From: Actinoplanes octamycinicus
Lineage (GTDB): Bacteria; Actinomycetota; Actinomycetes; Mycobacteriales; Micromonosporaceae
Assembly (NCBI RefSeq): GCF_014205225.1
Contig: NZ_JACHNB010000001.1
Coordinates: 6,987,501 to 7,051,500, forward strand
Reading direction: 5' to 3'
Length of the DNA stretch: 64,000 nt
The notes under the pieces were generated by a model that ran no database searches, was not told where the DNA came from, and saw nothing but the letters and a program-made list of their open reading frames with translations. How positions within the stretch are numbered: position 1 is the stretch's first letter; each line of letters starts with the position of its first letter. A program made the translations under genes and the position numbers. Below, one piece after another: positions 46,481 through 53,778 of the stretch.

Positions 46481-49093
46481 CTATCGGGTGTCGGAGCCGG
46501 TCGTCCCGGCCACTGCGGCCCGGCCCGCCTCCAGCCGGGCGATCGGCACCCGGAACGGCGAGCAGGACACGTAGTCGAGCCCGGCCTCGTGGAAGAACCG
46601 CACCGACGCGGGATCCCCGCCGTGCTCGCCGCAGACGCCCACGGTCAGGTCGGGGCGGGCGGCCCGGCCGCGCTCGACGGCCACCCGGACCAGCTCACCG
46701 ACGCCGTCGCGGTCGATCGTCTCGAACGGCGACGCGCCGAAGACACCCAGCTCCAGGTACCTGCCGAAGAACGCGCCCTCCACGTCGTCGCGGGAGAAGG
46801 CCCAGGTCATCTGGGTCAGATCGTTGGTGCCGAAGGAGAAGAACTCGGCCACCGTGGCGATCTGCCCGGCGGTCAGCGCGGCCCGCGGCACCTCGATCAT
46901 GGTGCCGATCCGGATCGGCGGCACGCCGGGCACCGAGGCGAGCACCTTCTCCGCCTCGGCCCGGACGATCTCCAGTTCCGGTACGGCGCTCACCAGCGGG
47001 ACCATGATCTCCGGCTGGGGGTCGCCGCCGGCGGCCAACCGCGCCGCCGCCGCCTCGGCCACCGCACGGACCTGCATGCCGAAGAGGCCCGGAACGACCA
47101 GACCGAGACGAACGCCGCGCAACCCCAGCATCGGGTTGGCCTCGTGCATCCGGCGCACCGCGTTGAGCAGCACTCCGGCGTGCCCGGCGTCCTCGCTCAG
47201 CGCCTCGGCCCGGGCGACCCGCGCGGTCAGCTCGTCGAGCGGCGGCAGGAACTCGTGCAGCGGCGGGTCGATCAGCCGGATGGTGACCGGCAGCCCGTCC
47301 ATCGCCGCGAACAGCTCCTCGAAGTCGGCCCGCTGCAGCGGCAGCAGCGCCGCCAGCGCCGCCTCCCGCTCGGTGTCGTCCTCGGCCAGGATCAGCCGCT
47401 CGACCAGGACCCGGCGGTCGCCGAGGAACATGTGCTCGGTGCGGCACAGGCCGATCCCGGTGGCGCCGAACCGCCGGGCCCGGACCGCGTCGGCGCCGGT
47501 GTCCGCGTTGGCGTGCACCCCGAGCTGGGCGACGTGATCGGCGTGGATCATCAGGCGCTGGATCGCGGACAGCAGCTGGTCGCCTTCAGCGCCCTGCTCA
47601 CCTTCGAAGAACCGCACCACCTTGGACGGGCGTACCGGCACCGGGCCGGGGTAGACCCGGCCGTTCGCGCCGTCGATCGAGATCACCTCGCCGGCCCGGA
47701 CGGTGTGCTCCCCCACCGTGAACGAGTCCGCGCCGATCCGGATCTCCTCGGCGCCGCACACGCAGGTCTTGCCCATGCCGCGGGCCACCACGGCGGCGTG
47801 CGACGTCTTGCCGCCCCGGGCGGTCAGGATCCCCTGGGCGGCGATCATGCCGGGTAGGTCGTCCGGGTTGGTCTCCCGGCGCACCAGGATCACCGGCTGG
47901 TCCGCGGCCGCGGCGGCCGCCGAGTCGAACACCACCGCGCCGACCGCCGCACCGGGCGAGGCCGGCACGCCGGTGGTCAGCGGCGCCGGCGCGGCCGTCT
48001 CGTCGAAGCTGGGGAACATCAGCTGGGCGAGTTGCTCACCGGTGACCCGCTGCAGCGCCTCGTCCAGGGTGATCACGCCCTCCTCGACGAGCTGGGCGGC
48101 GATCACGAAGGCGGCCGCCGCGGTGCGCTTGCCGACCCGGGTCTGCAACATCCACAGCTTGCCGTTCTCGATGGTGAACTCGATGTCGCACAGGTCGCGG
48201 TAGCGCTGCTCGAGGCGCTGCATGATGGACAGCAGCTGGGCGTAGCTGGTCGGGTCGACGGTGGCCAATTCGTGCAGTGGCAGGGTGTTGCGGATGCCGG
48301 CGACCACGTCCTCGCCCTGCGCGTCGCGCAGGTAGTCGCCGTAGCAGCCGCGCCGCCCGGTCGCCGGGTCGCGGGTGAACGCCACACCGGTCCCGGAGTC
48401 CTCGCCGCGGTTGCCGAAGACCATCGCCATCACGTTGACAGCGGTGCCCAAGTCCTGCGGGATGCGTTCCTGCCGGCGGTAGAGCACGGCCCGCTCGGCG
48501 TTCCAGGACCGGAAGACCGCGCCGATGGCGAGGAACAACTGCTCGTGCGGCGCCTGCGGAAAGGCACGGCCGGTGTGCTCCTCGAAGATCTTCTGGTACG
48601 CCGTGACGAGCTCCCGCGGGTCCTCGGCCGTCTCCGTATCGAACGCCTCGGCCGGCACGTCGAACACGGTCCGGCCCAGCATCTGGATCAGCCGCCGGTA
48701 GGAGTCCCAGGCGAACCGCTCGTCGCCGCTCTGCCGGGCCAGCCCCTGCACGCTCTGGTCGTTGAGCCCGATGTCCAGGATGGTCTCCATCATCCCGGGC
48801 ATCGAGAACTTGGCGCCGGAGCGCACCGACAGCAGCAGCGGGTCGTTCGGGTCGCCGAAGGTCTTGTCCAGCTTGAGCTGGACGGCGCGCAAGTGGTCCT
48901 CGACCTCGTCGAGCAGTCCGGCCGGCAGGTCGCCGGTGCGCAGATACGCGCGGCAGGCCTCGGTGGTGATGGTGAAGCCGGGCGGGACCGGCAGGCCCAT
49001 CCGGGTCATCTCGGCCAGGTTGGCACCCTTGCCGCCGAGCAGGTCCTTGAGGTCCTTGTTGCCGTCGGTGAAGTCGTACACGTATCCAGACAC
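46481..49093 (-). CDS. ppdK: Pyruvate, phosphate dikinase
   Basis: 870 residues from a GTG at 49093. The N-terminal ATP-grasp half has DLLGGKGANLAEMTRMGLPVPPGF in two parts, SVRSGAKFSMPGMMETIL and NRGEDSGTGVAFTRDP. The phospho-His domain has LTARGGKTSHAAVVARGMG (His about 432). The PEP-binding TIM barrel includes GIGLCRTEHMF, MIEVPRAAL, FSFGTNDLTQMT and CGEHGGDP. It interconverts pyruvate, ATP, Pi with PEP, AMP, PPi. In the glycolytic direction it yields ATP using pyrophosphate. A DosR-like repeat lies in the divergent promoter shared with a stress-protein gene. Confidence 0.97.
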   Translation of the reverse strand: MSGYVYDFTDGNKDLKDLLGGKGANLAEMTRMGLPVPPGFTITTEACRAYLRTGDLPAGLLDEVEDHLRAVQLKLDKTFGDPNDPLLLSVRSGAKFSMPGMMETILDIGLNDQSVQGLARQSGDERFAWDSYRRLIQMLGRTVFDVPAEAFDTETAEDPRELVTAYQKIFEEHTGRAFPQAPHEQLFLAIGAVFRSWNAERAVLYRRQERIPQDLGTAVNVMAMVFGNRGEDSGTGVAFTRDPATGRRGCYGDYLRDAQGEDVVAGIRNTLPLHELATVDPTSYAQLLSIMQRLEQRYRDLCDIEFTIENGKLWMLQTRVGKRTAAAAFVIAAQLVEEGVITLDEALQRVTGEQLAQLMFPSFDETAAPAPLTTGVPASPGAAVGAVVFDSAAAAAADQPVILVRRETNPDDLPGMIAAQGILTARGGKTSHAAVVARGMGKTCVCGAEEIRIGADSFTVGEHTVRAGEVISIDGANGRVYPGPVPVRPSKVVRFFEGEQGAEGDQLLSAIQRLMIHADHVAQLGVHANADTGADAVRARRFGATGIGLCRTEHMFLGDRRVLVERLILAEDDTEREAALAALLPLQRADFEELFAAMDGLPVTIRLIDPPLHEFLPPLDELTARVARAEALSEDAGHAGVLLNAVRRMHEANPMLGLRGVRLGLVVPGLFGMQVRAVAEAAAARLAAGGDPQPEIMVPLVSAVPELEIVRAEAEKVLASVPGVPPIRIGTMIEVPRAALTAGQIATVAEFFSFGTNDLTQMTWAFSRDDVEGAFFGRYLELGVFGASPFETIDRDGVGELVRVAVERGRAARPDLTVGVCGEHGGDPASVRFFHEAGLDYVSCSPFRVPIARLEAGRAAVAGTTGSDTR

Positions 49094-49166
49094 CTGAATC
49101 CCACCCTCGCTCCGCCGTGGTCATTTCCCTTATTCGTTGCTAACCCGCGTACGGCCCCGCCGAGTA

Positions 49167-49179
49167 GGGCCATCGGCCC
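49167..49179. promoter_or_regulatory. DosR-box-like repeat between ppdK and a stress-protein gene (13-base core)
   Basis: AGGGCC-ATC-GGCCCT. The surrounding bases (CCGCCGAGTAGGG before, GGCCCTG after) closely match those around the box at 52816, suggesting common descent. The core is one base shorter than the usual 14, either a natural spacing variant or a lost base. It is about 80 bases from the ppdK GTG and 68 from the stress-protein ATG. Confidence 0.5.
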
Positions 49180-49240
49180 TGTTCCGCCCCGGCGCCGCGG
49201 ACGTCCGATGGAGAGAGACCGGGAGAAGGGGGCCGCTGCC

Positions 49241-50065
49241 ATGCGCGAGAAGAAGATCGTCATCGGATACGACGGGTCGCCCGCCGCGGAGGCGGCGCTG
49301 ACCTGGGCGCTGGACGAGGCCGACCGCACCGGCATGCGGGCCGAGCTGATGTACGCCGACGAGTACCCGGCCTGGGCGCCCGCCGCGAGCATGGTGCCGT
49401 CGCCCGCGCTACGGCCGAGCGACTACCGGGCCCGGGTGATCGGCGGCATGCTGGACCGGGCGGTAACCGAGTCCCAGCAGGCCCACCCACAGGTCCCGGT
49501 CGAGGCCACCACGGTGACCGCGCTGGCGTCGACGGCACTGGCCGAGCGATCCAGCCACGTCGGCCTGCTCGTGCTCGGCACCCGGGGGCACGCCGCCCTG
49601 CCCGGCCTGGTCGGCTCGCTCAGCGCCGCGGTCGGCGCGCACGCGCACTGCCCGGTCGTAGTGGTGCACGGCGCCACCGCACCCGGCACGCCCACCGCGC
49701 CGGTGGTGGCCGGGCTGGACCACTCCTCGCTGGCCCCGGCCGTGCTGCGGTTCGCCGCCGAGCAGGCCGCCGGTCGCGGCGTGGCGCTCCGGGTGCTCGG
49801 CAACCAGCCGGAGGCCGACACCGCGATGGCGGAGATCCGCGAGGACTTCCCCGGCCTTCAGATCAGCGCCGAGACCGTCCCCGGTGAACCGGGCGAGGCG
49901 CTGGTGGCCGCCGGGCAGACCGCCCAGCTGCTGGTGATCGGCGGCCGCGGCCACGGTGCGGTGCGCGGCCTGCTGCTCGGCTCGGTGAGCCGGCACCTGC
50001 TGCGACACGCCGCCTGCCCGATCGCGATCGTGCCCGAGGCCGTCCCGGCCGGTGACCCGTCATGA
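49241..50065 (+). CDS. Universal stress protein, tandem ATP-binding UspA domains
   Basis: 274 residues from ATG 49241 (MREKKIVIGYDGSPAAEAAL); an in-frame ATG at 49208 would add a polar leader. Both domains end in good ATP loops: VLGTRGHAALPGLVGSLS and VIGGRGHGAVRGLLLGSVS. It is therefore likely to bind ATP, unlike the stress proteins at 24170 and 43450. Divergent from ppdK with a DosR-like repeat between. Its stop overlaps the DUF1918 gene start. Confidence 0.9.
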   Translation: MREKKIVIGYDGSPAAEAALTWALDEADRTGMRAELMYADEYPAWAPAASMVPSPALRPSDYRARVIGGMLDRAVTESQQAHPQVPVEATTVTALASTALAERSSHVGLLVLGTRGHAALPGLVGSLSAAVGAHAHCPVVVVHGATAPGTPTAPVVAGLDHSSLAPAVLRFAAEQAAGRGVALRVLGNQPEADTAMAEIREDFPGLQISAETVPGEPGEALVAAGQTAQLLVIGGRGHGAVRGLLLGSVSRHLLRHAACPIAIVPEAVPAGDPS

Positions 50066-50301
50066 GGGCGCGGCTCGGGGACCGGATCGTGATCGAGCCG
50101 GCCGGCGTGAACGGCCGGCGCCGGGTCGGCATCATCACCGGGGTCGGGCGCGCGGACGGACTTCCGCCGTACCGGGTGCACTGGCTGGACAACGGACACA
50201 CCACTTTGCTCTTCCCGGAAGTGGGAGCACACGTCGAACCGCGAGGAGGCGGGGACGATGAGCACGCGAGCGATCGAGATCCGCGATCCGTCGACCGGTG
50301 A
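50062..50301 (+). CDS. DUF1918 small protein
   Basis: 79 residues, beginning four bases before the stress-protein stop (ATGA). The body (about 1-58) matches the DUF1918 pattern: RLGDRIVIEPAGVNGRRRVG, then a Gly-rich turn, PPYRVHWLDNGHTTLLFPE. This small beta-barrel-like domain occurs in actinobacteria, often beside stress genes; its function is unknown to me. The last ~20 residues overlap the next gene in another frame. Confidence 0.85.
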   Translation: MRARLGDRIVIEPAGVNGRRRVGIITGVGRADGLPPYRVHWLDNGHTTLLFPEVGAHVEPRGGGDDEHASDRDPRSVDR

Positions 50302-50764
50302 GATCACCGATCGCTGTCAGGGGCCCGGCCCGGACGGCGCCTGCCCGCGCACCGGCCGGCACGGCGTGGTGCCGTGTGCCGGACGGCTGATCGGACCGCG
50401 CGGCGCTGACCCGCGCTACTGGCCGATCTGGGTGCCGCCCGGCTGCCGGCAATGCCGGCTGAACTGGAACGCGCAGGCCGCCACGTGCCTGCGGGCAGCC
50501 GAACGCTGTCACGACCAGTGGGAGGAGGGCTTGGCTCAGGAGATCGCCCACGTCCGGACGCAGGCCGCGCGCGGGGACCCGCGCTTCCGCGACATGTCGG
50601 CCCGGCAGCAGCGAGTGACGGCGCTCTGGCGCTGGCGGCTCTCCTCGCCGGCGCAGGGTCTACGGCAGGCCGAGCAAAAGCAGCGGGACCGGAGCCGGCT
50701 CTACCTGTCCCTGGCCGAGCAGCAGCGGGCCGGAACCCCGCCTGCGGACAGCGGGCCAGAGTGA
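50258..50764 (+). CDS. Hypothetical protein with conserved-looking cysteines
   Basis: 168 residues from ATG 50258, overlapping the DUF1918 gene by 44 bases. The N-terminal half has paired Cys and His residues (DRCQGPGPDGACPRTGRHG, VPCAGRL, PPGCRQCRLNWNAQAATC) that could bind zinc. The C-terminal half is helical and charged (AEQKQRDRSRLYLSLAEQQR). No family recognised. The stop overlaps the following start (TGATG), so it belongs to the same stress-protein operon. Confidence 0.6.
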   Translation: MSTRAIEIRDPSTGEITDRCQGPGPDGACPRTGRHGVVPCAGRLIGPRGADPRYWPIWVPPGCRQCRLNWNAQAATCLRAAERCHDQWEEGLAQEIAHVRTQAARGDPRFRDMSARQQRVTALWRWRLSSPAQGLRQAEQKQRDRSRLYLSLAEQQRAGTPPADSGPE

Positions 50765-51090
50765 TGACCCTGCGTGGAGTGGCGTGCCGGCTGGGCCGAC
50801 ACGCTGGAGCATGGTCGCTTCCCGGAAGCCGATGCGAAATCGTCCGGACCTGCGACTGCTGTGGGAAGGTCGAAAGGGAAACACGTCACAGTTGGAGTCA
50901 GTTCGGCTACCTCGATGAGGGCCGGTGCGCTCAAACGCGTCGATGCGCACGGTGCGGTTCGACGGAGTCACGGATCGTGCATGACTGGGGGCCGTGGCTC
51001 TATCTCGACGAGGAACTGGTCACGGCACAGTTCCACACCTGTCGGCGCTGTCACCGCACCGAGCGGACCAGGCGGTTCTCCACTCTCTGA
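50764..51090 (+). CDS. Small zinc-ribbon-like protein
   Basis: 108 residues. Three CxxC pairs are spaced along the chain (RTCDCCGKVERE, RRCARCGSTESR, HTCRRCHRTERT), each followed by similar HSWSQFGYLDEG / HDWGPWLYLDEE segments. It therefore looks like an internal repeat of a small treble-clef or ribbon unit. Such a protein may bind zinc and nucleic acid or protein. Base composition here is slightly less GC-rich than its neighbours. It is the last gene of the run beginning at 49241. Name and role unknown. Confidence 0.62.
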   Translation: MTLRGVACRLGRHAGAWSLPGSRCEIVRTCDCCGKVERETRHSWSQFGYLDEGRCAQTRRCARCGSTESRIVHDWGPWLYLDEELVTAQFHTCRRCHRTERTRRFSTL

Positions 51091-51107
51091 GCGGCCGTGC
51101 CGTGGTC

Positions 51108-51842
51108 CTACCGGACCGCGGCCAGCAGCACGGCGAAAACACCGGAGAGGAACACACCGTCGAAGGTCCCGGCGCCGCCGATCGACGCCTTCGGCCCGTC
51201 CATCCGGCGTACAGCGTTCAGGTGCGTGAGGTCGGCGCCGACCAGAGTGCCCATCGTGCCGGCGATGTAGGCCAGCGCACCGATTCCCTGGGCGGGGTGC
51301 AGGAGGACCGCGGCGGCGGCGGCCGTCAGGGCGGGCAGCAGCGGAGGCAGCACGATGCCCAGCCGGGGCTCCGGGCGGGCCAGCAGATGCGCTGTCACCG
51401 CGACGGCGGTGACAGCCATTCCGGCGTCGAGCCACATGCCCGTGCGGGCCGCCAGGTACAGCGACACTGCCGCCGGGATGACCGCACCGCCGAGGTTGAC
51501 CGCGACAACGATCGAACCGCCTTCGCTCACGGGGATCAGGTAGAGGGTTCCGGCCCATGCCAGCGTGCGGAACCGGACCGCTGCGGGGCGGCTTCTCATC
51601 CTGGCCACCGGGATGTCGATCCGGCTGCCCAGCAGACTGGCCGCGCAGACCGCGCCGGCCGCGAGCGGGCTGAGTCCGGCGAGCACGAAGGCCAGCCCCA
51701 TGACTTGCACGGCCAGGACGGCTAGGCCCAGCAGCACCACGGTCAGGGCTGCGAGGCGCAGTGACGGGTGGCGGGTGCCTGTGGCGCGGTGCCGGGTACC
51801 GAGCATCTGGTGCGGGCGATGCGCTGCTCGCGGGATTCGCAT
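51108..51842 (-). CDS. DUF1614 family membrane protein
   Basis: About 244 residues if the ATG at 51842 is used; 51806 and 51899 are alternatives and none has a good ribosome site. About seven hydrophobic segments. Diagnostic stretches are LLGSRIDIPVARM, VNLGGAVIPAAVSLYL, YIAGTMGTLVGADLTHLNAV and ASIGGAGTFDGVFLSGVFAV, which match the DUF1614 pattern known from bacteria and archaea. The function is unknown to me; the conserved polar glycines in membrane segments suggest a transporter or intramembrane enzyme. Convergent with the preceding small-protein operon. Confidence 0.82.
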   Translation of the reverse strand: MRIPRAAHRPHQMLGTRHRATGTRHPSLRLAALTVVLLGLAVLAVQVMGLAFVLAGLSPLAAGAVCAASLLGSRIDIPVARMRSRPAAVRFRTLAWAGTLYLIPVSEGGSIVVAVNLGGAVIPAAVSLYLAARTGMWLDAGMAVTAVAVTAHLLARPEPRLGIVLPPLLPALTAAAAAVLLHPAQGIGALAYIAGTMGTLVGADLTHLNAVRRMDGPKASIGGAGTFDGVFLSGVFAVLLAAVR

Positions 51843-52028
51843 TCGTCTCGGCACGCCACGACGGCAACGTATCGGCGCGTCACCTCCTGCCCTGACCATG
51901 ACACCCGCCTCCTCAGCTCACCAGGGCCAGGAGGGTGCAACCGGGGGGCCGTCAGGTGAACCGGCCGTGACCTTCGACTCCGGGCGGGTATGGTCGCCCG
52001 ACGCGACGTCAGGACGTACAGGCCGGCC

Positions 52029-52050
52029 CGGCCGTCCGATCGGGCGGCCG
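52029..52050 (-). terminator. Hairpin after the CBS-BON gene
   Basis: CGGCCGTCCG and CGGGCGGCCG form a near-perfect 10-base stem (one G-T pair) with almost no loop, embedded in a longer GGCCGGCC-rich region, 16 bases past the stop at 52066. Probable terminator for the minus-strand gene. The rest of the gap 51900-52065 shows nothing else. Confidence 0.55.
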
Positions 52051-52065
52051 GCCCAGCGCGGAGGT

Positions 52066-52755
52066 TCAATACGTCGCGAAAGGAGGCTGCGGGCCGTCGA
52101 ACGTGCGGTCGTCCAGGTCGTACGCCAGGGACGAGATGACCTCGACCACGCCGGCGACCTGGCGGCTCAACCGCTGCGCGAGGTCGGCCGAGGACCACCG
52201 CTCGACCTTGCCGGTCAAGGTGACCACTCCGGCGTCGACCTCGACGGTGACCCCATCGGCCTCGTCGGCCAGGAACGGGTGCAGCACGCCGGTCCGCACG
52301 TCGTCCTGGATCTCCTCGTCGGTGCGCAGGTAGGTGCGCAGCAGGTCGCCGCGGGAGGCGATCCCGACCAGCCGGCCGAGGTCGTCGGTCACCGGCAGCC
52401 GCTTGATCTCGTTGGCGTCCATCAGCCGGGCCGCGGCCGCGATCGACATGTCGGCCAGCGCCACCACCGCCGGGGTACTCATCAGTCCGGCCGCCGTCCG
52501 GGCCGATGCCTTCGCCCGCTCACCGCGGCGCCGGCGCCGCTCGAAGATCCGGGGCTGCTCGTCCCCGCCGAACTCGATCTTGCGGAGCAGGTCGGCCTCG
52601 GACACCACCCCGGTGACCCGGCCGAATTCGTCGACCACCGGGACCGCGCTGATCCGCTTCGCCACCAGCAGGTCCACCAGGTCGTGATAAGAGGCGTCCT
52701 CAGCGACCGACACCACGTCGCGGGTCATCACGTCGCTGACCTTCCAGGTCCTCAC
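52066..52755 (-). CDS. CBS-pair and BON-domain protein
   Basis: 229 residues from a GTG at 52755 with GGAGG eight bases before it. Longer frames through the divergent promoter are rejected. Two CBS motifs form a Bateman module: VSDVMTRDVVSVAEDASYHD to VPVVDEFGRVTGVVSEADLL, and MSTPAVVALADMSIAAAARLM to LPVTDDLGRLVGIASRGDLL. They are interrupted by a basic linker RRRRRGERAKASARTA. A BON domain follows (VTVEVDAGVVTLTGKVERW). CBS pairs bind adenine nucleotides and may report energy charge. Related CBS proteins (Hrp1, Rv2626c) are strongly DosR-induced in mycobacteria. Confidence 0.92.
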   Translation of the reverse strand: MRTWKVSDVMTRDVVSVAEDASYHDLVDLLVAKRISAVPVVDEFGRVTGVVSEADLLRKIEFGGDEQPRIFERRRRRGERAKASARTAAGLMSTPAVVALADMSIAAAARLMDANEIKRLPVTDDLGRLVGIASRGDLLRTYLRTDEEIQDDVRTGVLHPFLADEADGVTVEVDAGVVTLTGKVERWSSADLAQRLSRQVAGVVEVISSLAYDLDDRTFDGPQPPFATY

Positions 52756-52815
52756 CGTCAATCCCTCCTCTGGTTCTCCTTCCTCCACCGTGGTCCCCGC
52801 CGGACCCCGCGAGTA

Positions 52816-52829
52816 GGGACTTCCGGCCC
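52816..52829. promoter_or_regulatory. DosR-box-like site between CBS-BON and stress-protein genes
   Basis: GGGACTTCCGGCCC, with the full left half GGGACT of the mycobacterial consensus and all fixed bases kept. Its centre is about 68 bases from each start (52755 minus, 52891 plus). One of the strongest matches in the window. Confidence 0.7.
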
Positions 52830-52890
52830 TGATCGGCGGGCATCGACCGGCATGACGATGGCAGGAGAAACCGTGGAAAGCGAGGACCCC

Positions 52891-53778
52891 ATGCGGACAC
52901 AGACCGTCGTCGTCGCGGTCGACGGCACCGATGCCAGCCGCGCCGCGATCAGGTGGGCCACGGCCGAGGCACAGCGCCGTGAGCGCCCGTTGCGAGTGGT
53001 ACACGTGATGGACTGGAACTGGGGCGGCGCCCGCTTCGACGTCGCCGGGCACGAGTATGAGACCGCCCGCCGGCACGCGGACGCTCTGGCCGCCGGCGCC
53101 GCCCGGCAGGCCCGGGACATCGCCCCGGAGCTCGACGTCGACGAGGACGTGCTGATCGGCGACGCGGCCGCACAACTGATCATCGAGTCGGAGTCGGCCG
53201 AGCTGATCGTGCTCGGGCACCGCGGCCACGGCGGCTTCGCCGGACTGCGGCTCGGGTCGGTCAGCCAGCGCGTCGCCACCCACGCCCACTGCCCGGCGGT
53301 CGTGGTGCGCGGCAACGACGAGAACGACGCCCGCCCGGTCATCGCCGGGGTGGACGACTCGGCCGCCGCGGACGGCGTGCTGGAGACCGCGTTCGCCGCG
53401 GCACACCAGCGCGGAGTGCACCTGGTGATGATCCGCTCCTACATGCCGCCGTTCCCGCACTATCATGGCAGCCTTCCGCCGGCCCAGGTGCACACTCCCG
53501 CGCAGGATGCCGCCGAGCACACCCGGCTGGCCGAGCAGGTGGCCCCCTGGCAGTCGAAATACCCCCAGGTCAGGGTGGAGATGCTGGTCTCGCACGACAG
53601 TGCCGCAGCGGTGCTGGTCGGGGTCTCGCACACCGCTCAGCTCGTGGTGGTCGGCAGCCGCGGGCACGGCGTGATCGCCGGAACGCTGCTCGGCTCCACC
53701 GGGTTGCAGCTGTTGCATCACGCCGAGTGCCCGGTGCTGATCGTCCGCACCGGCAAGAAGCACGGCCCGGCCCGATGA
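52891..53778 (+). CDS. Universal stress protein, tandem ATP-binding UspA domains
   Basis: 295 residues from ATG 52891 (MRTQTVVVAVDGTDASRAAI) with GAGG just upstream; an ATG at 52852 adds 13 residues and would place the start close to the predicted regulatory site. Both ATP loops are intact: VLGHRGHGGFAGLRLGSVS and VVGSRGHGVIAGTLLGSTG. The family includes mycobacterial Rv2005c, Rv2028c and Rv2623, several of which are DosR-induced. Its stop overlaps the following acetyltransferase-fusion gene (ATGA), so the two are co-translated. Confidence 0.93.
   Translation: MRTQTVVVAVDGTDASRAAIRWATAEAQRRERPLRVVHVMDWNWGGARFDVAGHEYETARRHADALAAGAARQARDIAPELDVDEDVLIGDAAAQLIIESESAELIVLGHRGHGGFAGLRLGSVSQRVATHAHCPAVVVRGNDENDARPVIAGVDDSAAADGVLETAFAAAHQRGVHLVMIRSYMPPFPHYHGSLPPAQVHTPAQDAAEHTRLAEQVAPWQSKYPQVRVEMLVSHDSAAAVLVGVSHTAQLVVVGSRGHGVIAGTLLGSTGLQLLHHAECPVLIVRTGKKHGPAR

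Noticed and set aside
48032..50065. A 677-residue protein ending in UspA domains
   Set aside because: The N-terminal part is antisense to ppdK; the family start is at 49241.
50452..51090. A 212-residue version of the zinc-ribbon protein
   Set aside because: The first ~104 residues overlap the preceding gene out of frame; the coupled ATG at 50764 gives a protein with all CxxC motifs.
51565..53778. A 737-residue protein ending in the UspA domains
   Set aside because: The first ~440 residues run through the antisense of the CBS-BON gene and the divergent promoter; UspA starts at 52891.
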